DNA of 64,000 nucleotides, from positions 1-64,000 of the forward strand of contig JAKFUP010000031.1 of NCBI GenBank assembly GCA_021732625.1, given 5' to 3'. Shown here one piece after another: positions 9,478 through 18,877 of this stretch. The position numbers and the translations under genes were made by a program. Within the stretch, counting starts at the first letter, position 1. Every line of letters begins with the position of its first letter. Below the pieces are notes generated by a model. It ran no database searches. It worked only from the letters and a program-made list of their open reading frames with translations, and was not told where the DNA came from. The DNA is from Hyphomicrobiales bacterium (GTDB lineage: Bacteria; Pseudomonadota; Alphaproteobacteria; Rhizobiales; Xanthobacteraceae).

Positions 9478-9547
9478 CGAATTGGAGTTTGCGAATTGAA
9501 GTTTGCGAATTGAGGTTTGCGGATTGAAGTTTGCGGATTGAAGTTTC
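9478..9547. repeat. Five tandem 14-bp repeats
   Basis: Five adjoining units of the form CGRATTGRAGTTTG (9478-9491, 9492-9505, 9506-9519, 9520-9533, 9534-9547) differ by one or two bases. They begin just after the amidase stop and lie upstream of the Bug gene. There are no spacers, so this is not a CRISPR array; it is a minisatellite-like tract with possible length variation. Confidence 0.9.
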
Positions 9548-9664
9548 ATAAAATTTCGCGGAGGTTCGCCGCCGAGAAACCTGACTAACCAGTTTCCGGA
9601 TAGCACCTGTCACCAATCGCAAAGATCGGCATCAGATCGATCGCGCGACGAAGGAGGAAGACCC

Positions 9665-10639
9665 ATGAAGACTATTCGTTTCGCAGCCGTGACATTCGCT
9701 GCATTCGCCGCCGGGTTGCTTGCGACCAACACCACGCAGGCGCAAGGCTATCCGACCCGGCCGATCACGCTGGTGCTGCCATTTGCCGCCGGCAGCGGCA
9801 CCGACACCACCACGCGCATCATCTCAAGGCATCTGGCGGATGCACTGGGGCAGCAATTCATCGTCGATAACAAGCCCGGCGCCAACGGCATGATCGCGGC
9901 AACCTACGTCGCGCGCGCGCAGCCCGACGGCTACACGCTGTTCGTCACCACCAACACGACGCACTCCGCCAATCCGTATTTGCTGAAGACATTGACCTAC
10001 GATCCGGTCAAGGATTTCACCGCGATCGCGCGCACCGGCGACCTGCCGTTCATGCTGATCATCAATCCGCAAGTGCCGGCGAAAAACGTGCAAGAGCTGG
10101 TCGCCTACGCCAAGGCCAATCCGGGCAAACTCACTTACGCCAGCGGCAGTTCGTCATCGAGCGTGTCCGGCGCGACCTTCGCCAAACAGGCCGGCATCGA
10201 TCTGCTGCACGTTCCCTACAAGAGTTCGCCGCCGGCGCTGAGCGATGTGCTCGGCGGACGCATCACCATGATGTTCATCGACGTGCTGACCGGGCTGCCA
10301 CACGTCAAGAGCGGCGACCTTAAAGCGCTCGCGGTGACGACCAAGAAGCGGTCGGCGCTGGTCCCCGATCTGCCCTCGATGGAAGAGGCCGGGGTGCCCA
10401 ATTTCGACATCACGTCATGGCAGGGTTATTTTGCGCCGGCTGGCACGCCCAAGGACATTATTGTCAGGGTGAATGCGGAAATCCAGAAGATCATCGGCAA
10501 GCCGGAAATCAAGGCAGAGCTGGCGACGCGCGGCATGGACGCTTTCTCTTCTTCGCCGGAGGAGATGGAAAAGTTCGTCAAGGACCAGCTCGTGTTGTGG
10601 GAGCGGCTCGTCAAGGACGCTGGAATCGAAGCCCAATAA
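9665..10639 (+). CDS. Tripartite tricarboxylate transporter substrate-binding protein (Bug family)
   Basis: A 324-residue periplasmic receptor with signal peptide (cleavage expected after TTQAQG, ~residue 28) and the Bug core: YPTRPITLVLPFAAGSGTD at the mature start, DNKPGANGMIA, and the late VPYKSSPPALSDVLGGRI segment. The GAAGGAGGAAG ribosome site just upstream fixes the start. Bug proteins bind small carboxylates; some work with TctAB permeases and others are orphan receptors. No tctA/tctB gene is adjacent, so this is an orphan here. The ligand cannot be predicted. Confidence 0.9.
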   Translation: MKTIRFAAVTFAAFAAGLLATNTTQAQGYPTRPITLVLPFAAGSGTDTTTRIISRHLADALGQQFIVDNKPGANGMIAATYVARAQPDGYTLFVTTNTTHSANPYLLKTLTYDPVKDFTAIARTGDLPFMLIINPQVPAKNVQELVAYAKANPGKLTYASGSSSSSVSGATFAKQAGIDLLHVPYKSSPPALSDVLGGRITMMFIDVLTGLPHVKSGDLKALAVTTKKRSALVPDLPSMEEAGVPNFDITSWQGYFAPAGTPKDIIVRVNAEIQKIIGKPEIKAELATRGMDAFSSSPEEMEKFVKDQLVLWERLVKDAGIEAQ

Positions 10640-10735
10640 GCGTGTAGACTACAGATCAGGAGTGCGTGGATCGCCGGTATCCGGCGGTCCCGCTTTCGTG
10701 TTCTGTTTAGCTTTTGTTGAGCTTGGGGTTGCGTG

Positions 10736-12040
10736 ATGGCTATCACCGATATTGCGTCACGAACCTACAATCACGGCTGGCGGCTCGATCCGATCATCCG
10801 CAGCCTGCTCGACACCGACTTCTATAAATTGCTGATGCTGCAGATGATCCGGGAGCTGCATCCGGATGTCGATGTCACGTTTTCGCTGATCAACCGGAGC
10901 TGGCATGTCCGGCTTGCCGAGGTGATCGACGAGGGCGAACTGCGCGCGCAGCTCGACCACGCCCGCACCATCCGCTTCACGAAGAAGGAGCTGATCTGGC
11001 TCGCGGGTAACACGTTCTACGGCAAGACCCAGATGTTCTCGCCAAGCTTCATTGCATGGCTCGCCGATTTCCGGCTGCCCGAATACGACCTGCGCAAGGT
11101 CGAGGGCCAGTACGAACTGCACTTCTACGGTCCATGGACCCACACATCGATGTGGGAAATCCCGGCGCTGGCGATCGTCAACGAGTTGCGTTCGCGCCAG
11201 GCCATGAAGGGCAAGGGCCGCTTCGTTCTCGACGTCATCTACGCGCGCGCCAAAGCCAAGCTCTGGAGCAAGGTCGAGCGGCTGAAAACACTACAGACCC
11301 TGCGGGTGTCCGACTTTGGCACGCGGCGGCGGCACGGTTTCCTGTGGCAGCGCTGGTGCGTCGAGGCGCTGAAGGAAGGACTGGGCTCGGCCCTGACCGG
11401 CACCTCGAACGTGCTGCTCGCCATGGACAACGATCTCGAAGCGATCGGCACCAACGCCCATGAGCTGCCGATGGTGATGGCGGCGCTCGCGACCAGCGAC
11501 CAGGATCTGCGCGAGGCACCCTATCGTGTGCTCGACGAATGGCAGCGTACTTATGACGGCAATCTCTTGATCGCCTTGCCCGACGCCTTCGGCACGGCGT
11601 CGTTCCTGCGCGATGCGCCGGACTGGGTTGCCGACTGGACCGGATTCCGCCCCGACAGCGCGCCGCCGATCGAGGGCGGCGAGGAAATTATCCGCTGGTG
11701 GAAGCAACACGGCCGCGATCCGAAAGAAAAGCTGCTGATCTTTTCCGACGGCATGGACATTGATGCCATCGAGGCGACCTACCGCCATTTTGCCGGACGC
11801 GTCCGCACCAGCTTCGGCTGGGGCACCAACCTCACCAACGATTTCATCGGTTGCGCGCCCGACGGCGGCAACGATCTCGATCCGATTTCGCTGGTTTGCA
11901 AGGTCACCCACGTCAACGGCCGCCCGGCCGTCAAACTATCGGACAACCCGGAAAAAGCCACCGGCGATCCGGCCGAGATCGCCCGCTATCTGCGCGTGTT
12001 CGGCGACGCCGGCCGGGTTCGCATTCCGGTCAGGGTGTGA
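10736..12040 (+). CDS. pncB: Nicotinate phosphoribosyltransferase
   Basis: A 434-residue PncB-type enzyme that converts nicotinate, PRPP and ATP to nicotinate mononucleotide in the Preiss-Handler NAD salvage pathway. The N-terminal [13 protein letters not shown] motif and the TNAHELPM segment with the phosphorylatable histidine are present; FSDGMDID and [10 protein letters not shown] form the phosphate-binding region near the C-terminus. The ATG at 10736 is preceded by an overlapping GTG at 10733. It appears to be a single gene; the palindromic dispersed repeat follows immediately. Confidence 0.95.
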   Translation: MAITDIASRTYNHGWRLDPIIRSLLDTDFYKLLMLQMIRELHPDVDVTFSLINRSWHVRLAEVIDEGELRAQLDHARTIRFTKKELIWLAGNTFYGKTQMFSPSFIAWLADFRLPEYDLRKVEGQYELHFYGPWTHTSMWEIPALAIVNELRSRQAMKGKGRFVLDVIYARAKAKLWSKVERLKTLQTLRVSDFGTRRRHGFLWQRWCVEALKEGLGSALTGTSNVLLAMDNDLEAIGTNAHELPMVMAALATSDQDLREAPYRVLDEWQRTYDGNLLIALPDAFGTASFLRDAPDWVADWTGFRPDSAPPIEGGEEIIRWWKQHGRDPKEKLLIFSDGMDIDAIEATYRHFAGRVRTSFGWGTNLTNDFIGCAPDGGNDLDPISLVCKVTHVNGRPAVKLSDNPEKATGDPAEIARYLRVFGDAGRVRIPVRV

Positions 12041-12061
12041 GCGGCTGGCTCACAAGCCTAT

Positions 12062-12143
12062 CGTCATTGCGAGCGCAAGCGAAGCAATCCAGCCAACAAA
12101 ATATCACTGGATTGCTTCGTCGCAAACGCTCCTCGCAATGACG
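12062..12143. repeat. Dispersed palindromic repeat, copy 1 (MITE-like)
   Basis: Ends CGTCATTGCGAG (12062-12073) and CTCGCAATGACG (12132-12143) are exact inverted complements, with an inner pair GAAGCAATCCA / TGGATTGCTTC. A second copy with the same ends is at 18751-18862. I recognise this architecture as an abundant dispersed intergenic repeat in Bradyrhizobium/Rhodopseudomonas genomes. As RNA it would fold into a long hairpin between the convergent pncB and luxI genes and could act as a terminator for both. Confidence 0.85.
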
Positions 12144-12147
12144 GAGT

Positions 12148-12774
12148 TCACGCCCTGCGCCGGACGATGTCCTCGACAGGCATTTTGTGTTCGAGCACCG
12201 AACCGGTCAGACCGCCCGCGGCGCGGACGCGCTCGAGCGACGCCTCGTTGATCTCGTACATCACCGCGATGAGCTTCTCGCCGTCGACATCGCGCGGCAG
12301 ACCGAGCGGATGCACGGTGATCCCCGCGCCCTGCACCACCGGCATCCGGTAAGCGCGGATCACGGCGGTGGCCCCGACGTAGTCTTCCTGCAAGCAGAGT
12401 TCCTGCAGGCCTGCGAACATTTCGTAGTAGGTGCGTCCGTCACGCTTGTCGCGCGCGATCGCGAGTCGCGACAGTTCGACGATGTCGCTTTGCTGCGGCA
12501 CCGGCCCCTCGACGAGATAAGCGAAGGTCTCCGCCAGCATGTGAGGCAGGATGGATGGATAGAGCCGCAAACAGCCGACGACACGGTCGTCTTCGGCTAG
12601 CGAAACGCCATACAGAGCATGCTCGTCGTCATAGCTGTCGCCTTCACGCTCGCCGTCCAGATCGAAGTCTGTCCAGCGGCACTCCTTGACGAAAATATCG
12701 TGACGAAAACGGGATAGTCTGTCGAATGTATCTCGGTAGCGAAGGCGATTGGCCTGATCGATTAACCGGATCAT
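12148..12774 (-). CDS. Acyl-homoserine-lactone synthase, LuxI family
   Basis: A 208-residue autoinducer synthase that makes an N-acyl-homoserine lactone from S-adenosylmethionine and an acyl donor. All conserved family residues fall close to canonical numbering: Arg24, Phe28, Trp34, Asp46/Asp49, Arg70, Phe84, Glu100, Arg103. The start at 12774 is chosen over a frame extension to 12810 because AGGAGGACGAC lies directly upstream. It sits 81 bp downstream of a luxR-type gene on the same strand, as in the BjaR-BjaI and RpaR-RpaI pairs of this bacterial group, whose synthases use branched or aryl CoA donors. That the substrate here is also a CoA thioester is inference. Confidence 0.92.
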   Translation of the reverse strand: MIRLIDQANRLRYRDTFDRLSRFRHDIFVKECRWTDFDLDGEREGDSYDDEHALYGVSLAEDDRVVGCLRLYPSILPHMLAETFAYLVEGPVPQQSDIVELSRLAIARDKRDGRTYYEMFAGLQELCLQEDYVGATAVIRAYRMPVVQGAGITVHPLGLPRDVDGEKLIAVMYEINEASLERVRAAGGLTGSVLEHKMPVEDIVRRRA

Positions 12775-12855
12775 GTCGTCCTCCTGCAGGATTTGCAGAA
12801 GGACGCTCACATAGGGCGAAGAGCCGCTGTATTCAGACGAGTAGGAATTGACAGG

Positions 12856-13596
12856 CTAGATCTGAATCTCGCCGCGGCGAATTGATTCGGCGACAGCCTG
12901 GGTCTTGCTGAACGCATCGAGCTTGCGCATCGCGGATGCGATGTGCTTGTTCACCGTATCGGTAGAAATCTGAAGGATGCGCCCGGTGTCCCATGCGGTC
13001 TTTCCGACCGCGGCCCACTTCAGAACTTCCCGCTCGCGCGTCGAGAGAACCGCTTCATCCGACATCTGCGACCGCAGCCGCGAGAGATGGTTCACGGCAT
13101 AGATCGCGACCAGCTCCATCGCGGATTGTGCCGAGGCGCTGTTGTCGATATCCGGACCGCCGAAATTGACCGAACCCTGATAGCCCTGCATGCCGTAGAT
13201 CGGGACGCAAAGACCTTGCGGCATATCGAAGTCACGCGCCGCGCAATCCATCACGCGCGAGGGCATGGCCCGATCGGCTTTGTACGGCGCCTGCTCCCAG
13301 TAAAACGAGTGAACCTGACTCCGTGCAAAATTTACGACGGGATCGTGGTCCTGAAAGTTCTCGTGAACATATTGCTGCAGCCAGTTATCCGGCCAATGCA
13401 GCAGCATGATCCGCTGCTCGAAGTTTGCACGGGCGAGTTGCGGGCCGGCGATGATCGAGAAATTGCGGTAACCGAACGTCGAAGCGGCGGCCAATATATG
13501 CCGTGTCAAAGCCTCGATGGACTCTGACTGCTTGAACCGCTCGATAAACGATACAGCGGTCTCGTAAGGCTGACGCCCTCCGCTCAGCATTCCCAT
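12856..13596 (-). CDS. LuxR-family quorum-sensing transcriptional regulator
   Basis: A 246-residue regulator with an N-terminal autoinducer-binding domain and a C-terminal LuxR/GerE helix-turn-helix (about residues 180-240, LSTREREVLKWAAVGKTAWD). Ligand-pocket residues match canonical spacing: Trp72, Tyr76, Asp85-Pro86-Val87 (W57/Y61/D70-P71-V72 in TraR/LuxR numbering). The ATG at 13596 is preferred; a TTG at 13605 and an ATG at 13590 are alternatives. It probably senses the product of the synthase gene just downstream and activates that gene; I could not identify a convincing lux box in the 81-bp gap. Confidence 0.93.
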   Translation of the reverse strand: MGMLSGGRQPYETAVSFIERFKQSESIEALTRHILAAASTFGYRNFSIIAGPQLARANFEQRIMLLHWPDNWLQQYVHENFQDHDPVVNFARSQVHSFYWEQAPYKADRAMPSRVMDCAARDFDMPQGLCVPIYGMQGYQGSVNFGGPDIDNSASAQSAMELVAIYAVNHLSRLRSQMSDEAVLSTREREVLKWAAVGKTAWDTGRILQISTDTVNKHIASAMRKLDAFSKTQAVAESIRRGEIQI

Positions 13597-13756
13597 GTTC
13601 CCCAAGACATAAAGAATGAATTACAACTATTTATTGCATGGCCGATGGGCCGATACAATCATGGGACGAGCGCAGCGCTCAAGAAAAAAACCGGAATGGC
13701 GGCAAAACTCAGGTAATGATTGGAAGCTTGCAAGCGTAATACCGGCTCGATTGGAC

Positions 13757-15826
13757 CTATTTGGTTTCAGCCACGGAAGTGCCGGTCCAGCCAGCGTCGG
13801 GCGGTGCGGCGATCGCTTCCTGAGAGCGCTCGATCATAATCCGGGACGGCGGATCGCCACCGGGGCGGCTTGCATGAGCCTCTTCAAAACAGCGGATCGC
13901 GTCCGAAAAATCGCGTGAACGATAGGCAGCGAGCCCGGCTTCATAACGGCTGACCCACACTGCAGAACCTGCCGTCGAGTCAAGGTGTTCATCGGCAATC
14001 CCGATCAGTTCGTAGATTGTCGATCCGGCAGCTCGGCCGTAGACCGCAAGACGATCCAGCTCGCGGACACGGATGAGGTTGCCGGCAAGGCGGCGGGTTT
14101 CCTCGCCGATCATGACCTTCGTGCCATATTGCTTATTGGCCCCTTCCAGCCTGCTCGCCACGTTCACCGCATCGCCAATCGCCGTGTAATTCAGCCGGAC
14201 GTCCGAGCCGATATTTCCCACCAGAATATCGCCCGAATTGATACCGATGCGTATCTGCAACGGCGCTCCGGAATCGTCGCAAATCCCTTGTTCGACAATC
14301 GCCCGCTGGCTGGCCAAAGCCGCGCGGCAGCATGCCAGCGCATGATCCGGATTGGCCGCCGGCGCGCCCCAGAACGCCATCACGGCATCTCCGATGAATT
14401 TGTCGATGGTGCCGCCGTGAGTCTGAACCTCCGCCGAGATCGCGCCGAAATATCGCGACAGCAGCGGGATGATCTGGTCGCCGAGCCGTTCTGACAGACC
14501 GGTGAATCCGGCGATGTCCGCGAACATCACCGTCATCGGCCGTACCGTGCCGCCGAGCTTCGCCTCGGTGCCTTCGCTGATCAGCCGCCGCACCAGATCG
14601 GCCGGAATGTATTTACGAAACGCAGAGAGACCGGTCGCCATATCGGCAATCGCGCCCGACAGATTGTTGATCTCGTCGAGCCTCGAGGAATGGCGCTGCA
14701 CCTGATCCAGCTCGAAACGCTCGACGTGTTTGATCTCGTTGACGACCTTGATTAGCGGCGCTGCGATCAGGCGCTGCGCCAGCCACGCCGACAGCAGGCT
14801 CGCAACCACAACAAGAAATCCCAGCACGAAAACCAGTTGGCGGATGGTCGCCGCGACCGGGCCGAGAAACTCCGATTCCGGAATGATCGTCACCAGCGTC
14901 CAACCCGAGAAGGTTAGCGGCGTCAGGTTGACGTCATACGCCTTGTCCTGCTGGACGAAGCGCGTCCGGTAGGCGTCGCCCTTCTCTTGCGCGTAGACGC
15001 CAGCCGACTTCTTCAGCGCATTCATCGCCACCGGCAGCAAAGGCTGATTGGTCATAACCGCATTGATTTCATCGGCATCTTCATCAGGGGCCGCAATAAC
15101 GCGGCCACCACGGTCGAGGATGAAGACGGCACCGGACTTACCGGCCTTGATCTCGGCAAGGAACCGCGAAACCCTTGTCAGCTCAACGACGATGCTCAAT
15201 ACACCGCGCCGCTCCTGATTGACGATGATTGGCCCGGCAAGCGTAACCGCAAGCCGGTCGCCGGCTGGAAGCTTGGTCAGGTTGAACCAGTTCCATCCAT
15301 CCGATTGCATGCTGTCCTTAAACCACTCCTGTTCGGGCGCTTTGTAGGACGTGGTCGTGAACTTGCGACTCTCGAACTGGAGATCGCGGCCGACCAGCCG
15401 GTATGTCTCGATCTCCTGCGCAACCTGTCCGGTCCCGGCTGCGATGTTGAAAACCTCCGCTCCGTTATCGCCGAGCTTGTGAGCGGCGCTCAAAGCTCCA
15501 TCGGGAGTGCCGAATGTGACCCATGAAATCGAAGGTTGCGATTGAAGCAAGGACAGAAACGTCAACTCGCGCTTGTCGACATCGTCAGTTTCGACAACGT
15601 GCCGGATAAACAGCGCCCGTGCGGCGATGAAGGCCGATGTTGTCTCGATGGTAATCGAGAACAGCTCTTTGCTGACCGCAGACACGATCTGTTCGTTGAT
15701 GGTTTTCGCAAGCGCCTGGCTGGTTTCCTGCGCCGTTCTCCACCACAGAAAGTGGACGCCGAATGCGCTGACCGCGATCGACAGCAGCACAAGGCCTGAT
15801 ACCGCAAGACGAACGCCAATTCGCAT
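13757..15826 (-). CDS. Membrane class III adenylate/guanylate cyclase with Cache-type sensor and HAMP
   Basis: A 689-residue receptor cyclase. Order: transmembrane helix 1 (~5-27), a large periplasmic double-Cache-like domain (~30-315, with FVLDRGGRVIAAP-like core), transmembrane helix 2 (~325-350, LVFVLGFLVVVASLLSAWLA), HAMP region (~350-405), and a class III catalytic domain. Catalytic pieces are visible: FADIAGFTGLSERL with the metal-binding Asp, GDAVMAFWGAP, GINSGDILVGNIG and NYTAIGDAVNVASRLE with the transition-state Asn/Arg. A ~90-residue C-terminal tail looks TPR-like (AAYRSRDFSDAIRCFEEA). It would turn a periplasmic ligand into cAMP or cGMP. Confidence 0.9.
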   Translation of the reverse strand: MRIGVRLAVSGLVLLSIAVSAFGVHFLWWRTAQETSQALAKTINEQIVSAVSKELFSITIETTSAFIAARALFIRHVVETDDVDKRELTFLSLLQSQPSISWVTFGTPDGALSAAHKLGDNGAEVFNIAAGTGQVAQEIETYRLVGRDLQFESRKFTTTSYKAPEQEWFKDSMQSDGWNWFNLTKLPAGDRLAVTLAGPIIVNQERRGVLSIVVELTRVSRFLAEIKAGKSGAVFILDRGGRVIAAPDEDADEINAVMTNQPLLPVAMNALKKSAGVYAQEKGDAYRTRFVQQDKAYDVNLTPLTFSGWTLVTIIPESEFLGPVAATIRQLVFVLGFLVVVASLLSAWLAQRLIAAPLIKVVNEIKHVERFELDQVQRHSSRLDEINNLSGAIADMATGLSAFRKYIPADLVRRLISEGTEAKLGGTVRPMTVMFADIAGFTGLSERLGDQIIPLLSRYFGAISAEVQTHGGTIDKFIGDAVMAFWGAPAANPDHALACCRAALASQRAIVEQGICDDSGAPLQIRIGINSGDILVGNIGSDVRLNYTAIGDAVNVASRLEGANKQYGTKVMIGEETRRLAGNLIRVRELDRLAVYGRAAGSTIYELIGIADEHLDSTAGSAVWVSRYEAGLAAYRSRDFSDAIRCFEEAHASRPGGDPPSRIMIERSQEAIAAPPDAGWTGTSVAETK

Positions 15827-15970
15827 CGTGCCCTTCTCGTAGCCACCGGAGCGATCCGCCGGCTGTTCGATAGTCGCATTGTTAATCTAACATTTACGAC
15901 AATCTTTCTCGAACTTTATGTAACCGAAACTTGCGTACCACTCTTGCGCTATCTGTGCGAGGAAAGCGCT

Positions 15971-16231
15971 ATGGCTGCATTCGGAAGAAAGTCGCGAGAA
16001 CCAAGGCGATCACAAAACGCCAAGGCCTGGATCACATTTCCGGGGGCATTCGGTGTTGTCGAATGCTCGGTGCTCGACATGTCGCCGAGTGGCGCGAAGC
16101 TGTCGATCGCCAATGCCGAGCGGCTGGGCTCCCGGTTTACCCTCACCTTCTCGCTCGCTTCGCGAACAGGACGGACCTGCGAGATCAGATGGCGCAAGGG
16201 ATCGCTGATTGGCGTCAGATTCGTCGCGTAG
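15971..16231 (+). CDS. PilZ-domain protein
   Basis: An 86-residue single-domain PilZ-like protein. The N-terminal KSREPRRS stretch provides the RxxxR c-di-GMP-binding arginines, followed by VLDMSPSGAKLSI, the D/NxSxxG part of the fold, and the WRKGSLIGVRFVA ending usual for PilZ. The start ATG at 15971 is preceded by GGAAAG; the frame is open upstream to 15944. It is a standalone gene divergent from the cyclase, so the divergent pair could link two cyclic-nucleotide pathways, but nothing shows a direct connection. Confidence 0.85.
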   Translation: MAAFGRKSREPRRSQNAKAWITFPGAFGVVECSVLDMSPSGAKLSIANAERLGSRFTLTFSLASRTGRTCEIRWRKGSLIGVRFVA

Positions 16232-16257
16232 CCGTCCGTCAATCAATCGAGCCTGCC

Positions 16258-16304
16258 GAGCCTCAAAGCTGCTGAGCCTCAAAGCTGCTGAGCCAAAGCT
16301 GCGA
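16258..16304. repeat. Short tandem repeat, about 2.8 copies of 16 bp
   Basis: GAGCCTCAAAGCTGCT occurs at 16258-16273 and 16274-16289, followed by a shortened copy lacking two bases. It lies in the 290-bp gap between the PilZ gene and the acyl-CoA synthetase; the rest of that gap shows nothing supportable. Confidence 0.8.
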
Positions 16305-16521
16305 TCAATCTCACAAAGATTGAATTATTATTCCTTTCTAGAGCCCAAGCTCGCTCTTGCCGCCGCCAAATGGCTGGCGCCGGCCGGTCATGCCACTGTC
16401 CGTATGACGGAAAATCAAACGCCTGACGGGTTGTTCTCGCGTCAACCGCATTCGCCGATGTACATGGCGAAGTGCGCCGCTTACGTTGTCGCAAACAACA
16501 ATAAGCGTCAGAGGAAAGTCC

Positions 16522-18741
16522 ATGGAAGGCCGTTCGAAATCCGCGTCTCAATCTGCCGGCACCTGGTCCCCCGCATCGAAAGACAGTGACACCGTCAAAC
16601 GCATTCACGCGATGCTGCATCCGCGCAACATCGTTGTGGTGGGAGCCACCGACAAGCCCGGCAATTACGCCGAACGCATCTGGAATAACCTCGTCAAGTA
16701 TCGATTCCGCGGCGATCTTTATCCGGTCAACGCCAAGCGCGAATCAATCTGGGGCGTACCTTGCTTCAAGGATTTCGCCAGCCTGCCGGATAAACCGGAT
16801 CACGTTCTGGTCCTGGTGCCTGCCCGGTTCGTCGTGCAGGTGATGCGTGAGGCCGCAGCAGCCGGTGCGCGCTCGGCAACCATCGTCACCTCGGGCTTCA
16901 GCGAATTGCAGGACGCCGAAAGCCAGCGGCTTGCTGTCGAACTCGCCGGCGTCATCCGCGAGACCGGGCTTGCGGTGACAGGACCGAATTGCCTCGGCAA
17001 TCTGAGCGCGAGCGAGAACCTGTTCACCAATATCGACGACCGCATCGTGACCATGGGCAAAGGGCCTGTCGCTATCGTCGGGCAATCCGGCGCGATCGTC
17101 ATGTCGATCCGCCAGACGCTGGAGGATCGCGGCGTCGGTGTTGGATACATGGTCACCACCGGCAACGAGGCCGGTCTCGAAACGCCGGAGTTCATGGAAT
17201 ATTTCGCCGCCGATCCGTCGGTGCGCGCGATCGTGGTCTATCTCGAAGGGGTGCGTAACACCAAGGTGTTTCGCGCAGCCTGCAAGGCCGCACGCGCTGC
17301 CGGCAAGCCGGTGATCGCGCTCAAGCTCGGCGCATCGGAAGGCGGACGCGCCGCTGCGATGGCGCATACCGGCGCGCTCGCAGGCTCGATCGAATCGTTC
17401 GATGCGATCTCGACCCGCGAAGGCGTGATCCGCGCGCGCGGCCTGGATGAACTGATCGAAATGACGGAATGCTTCGTCCACGCGCACTTGCCGAAAGGCC
17501 CACGCCTTGCCGCGGTCTCGCTGTCCGGCGGCAAGCGCGGCCTGTTGATCGACGCTTTTTCGGCAGAAGGCCTGAGTTTCGCTGACTTGAGCAAGGACGC
17601 CAGCGGCAAGCTGGCAAAAATGCTCGGCCCCGGCAGCATCGTCGGCAATCCGCTCGATGCGGGATTTGCGGCGGTGGTCGATCCCTCGGTCTACATGCAA
17701 TCGATCAAGATCATGATCGAGGATCCCGATACCGACATCGTCATCATCGATGCCGAACTACCGAAAGCGCCGCATGAGTTGCGCGAGCGGAATTTGCGGA
17801 TCGTCAACGATATGGCGGGCGCCGCCAGCAAGCCCGTGATCTATATCAGCGCGATGTCGATCGGCTTTACCGACTTTATGAAAGAGCTGCGCCTGTCATT
17901 GCCGAACATTGTGGTGACGCAGGGCCTCGACCGCGCAGTCATCGCCATCAAGGCGATGATCGGCTATGCGTCGCTGCGCAAGGAAGTGCCCGACGTGCTG
18001 TCGAGTTCGAGTTCATCGGCACGGGCGACACTGGAGCGGGTGCTCAAGAGCGCCAAGGGCGCGGCGCTCGACGAAGTCGCCTCGAAGAAGCTGCTCAAGG
18101 CCTACGGCATTCCGGTCTCGAAGGAAGAGATCGTGCAGGATGCGGCTAGCGCAGCAAAGATCGCAAAGAAAATCGGCTTTCCGGTCGTCGCCAAGATCGT
18201 CAGCGAGGATATCCTGCACAAGTCCGATATCGGCGGCGTCGTGCTGAACATCAAGAACGCCGCTGAAGCGAAGAAGGCCTTTAATGACATTACCGCGCGG
18301 GTGAAGAAGCTGAAAGGCAAACCGCGCATCGAGGGCATCCTGATCGCGCAACAGGTCAAGGCCGACCTCGAACTGGTCGTCGGCGCGTCGCTCGATGCGG
18401 AAATGGGGCCGGTGATCCTGTTCGGCAGCGGCGGCGTCGATATCGAACTGATGAAGGATGTGGCGCTGGCGGGCGCGCCGCTCGATGCGAACGATGCCAG
18501 GGAGCTGATCGACCGGACCAAGGCCGGCGTCAAGCTGCGCGGCTATCGCGGCAAACCCGCGCTGCATGAGCCGTCGGTGTCAAAGGCGATCGTCGGCCTC
18601 TCCAACCTGATCGCCGACGCCGGCCAGCGCATCGCGTCGATCGATGTCAATCCGTTTCTGGTCAACACAAAAACGGGTGTCGCGGTCGATGCCTTGATCG
18701 TGCTCAACAACGACGCCAGCAAAAGCGCTGCAGGACACTAA
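16522..18741 (+). CDS. NDP-forming acyl-CoA synthetase (acetate-CoA ligase family, fused alpha-beta)
   Basis: A 739-residue fused enzyme of the ADP-forming acyl-CoA synthetase superfamily. Order: CoA-binding domain (~32-130, HPRNIVVVGATDKPGNYAERI), succinyl-CoA-ligase-like flavodoxin domains (~150-470) containing the phosphohistidine candidate His282 in MAHTGALAGS, and a C-terminal ATP-grasp domain (~515-735, GFPVVAKIVSEDILHKSDIGG). It interconverts an acyl-CoA plus ADP/Pi with an acid plus ATP through a phosphorylated His. GAGGAAAG precedes the ATG at 16522. Substrate could be acetate, a longer acid or an aromatic acid; the sequence does not decide. Confidence 0.88.
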   Translation: MEGRSKSASQSAGTWSPASKDSDTVKRIHAMLHPRNIVVVGATDKPGNYAERIWNNLVKYRFRGDLYPVNAKRESIWGVPCFKDFASLPDKPDHVLVLVPARFVVQVMREAAAAGARSATIVTSGFSELQDAESQRLAVELAGVIRETGLAVTGPNCLGNLSASENLFTNIDDRIVTMGKGPVAIVGQSGAIVMSIRQTLEDRGVGVGYMVTTGNEAGLETPEFMEYFAADPSVRAIVVYLEGVRNTKVFRAACKAARAAGKPVIALKLGASEGGRAAAMAHTGALAGSIESFDAISTREGVIRARGLDELIEMTECFVHAHLPKGPRLAAVSLSGGKRGLLIDAFSAEGLSFADLSKDASGKLAKMLGPGSIVGNPLDAGFAAVVDPSVYMQSIKIMIEDPDTDIVIIDAELPKAPHELRERNLRIVNDMAGAASKPVIYISAMSIGFTDFMKELRLSLPNIVVTQGLDRAVIAIKAMIGYASLRKEVPDVLSSSSSSARATLERVLKSAKGAALDEVASKKLLKAYGIPVSKEEIVQDAASAAKIAKKIGFPVVAKIVSEDILHKSDIGGVVLNIKNAAEAKKAFNDITARVKKLKGKPRIEGILIAQQVKADLELVVGASLDAEMGPVILFGSGGVDIELMKDVALAGAPLDANDARELIDRTKAGVKLRGYRGKPALHEPSVSKAIVGLSNLIADAGQRIASIDVNPFLVNTKTGVAVDALIVLNNDASKSAAGH

Positions 18742-18750
18742 AGTAATCTC

Positions 18751-18862
18751 CGTCATTGCGAGCCACCGGGTCTCGCCTCCGGCGAGCCCGATGACAGGCT
18801 CTGCGAAGCAATCCAACTCCTAAGCACTGGATTGCTTCGTCGCTGCGCTCCTCGCAATGACG
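18751..18862. repeat. Dispersed palindromic repeat, copy 2 (MITE-like)
   Basis: The same CGTCATTGCGAG / CTCGCAATGACG ends as the copy at 12062-12143, with the inner GAAGCAATCCA / TGGATTGCTTC pair, but 30 bp longer because of an additional hairpin (TCTCGCCTCCGGCGAG region). It lies between convergent genes and could terminate both. Confidence 0.85.
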
Positions 18863-18877
18863 AACGGATCACTTTTT

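Noticed and set aside
9478-9547. CRISPR array
   Set aside because: Units are 14 bp and directly adjoining, with no spacers and no cas genes nearby.
12775-12855. lux box in front of luxI
   Set aside because: A possible half-site (CCTGTC) is there but no convincing 20-bp inverted repeat.
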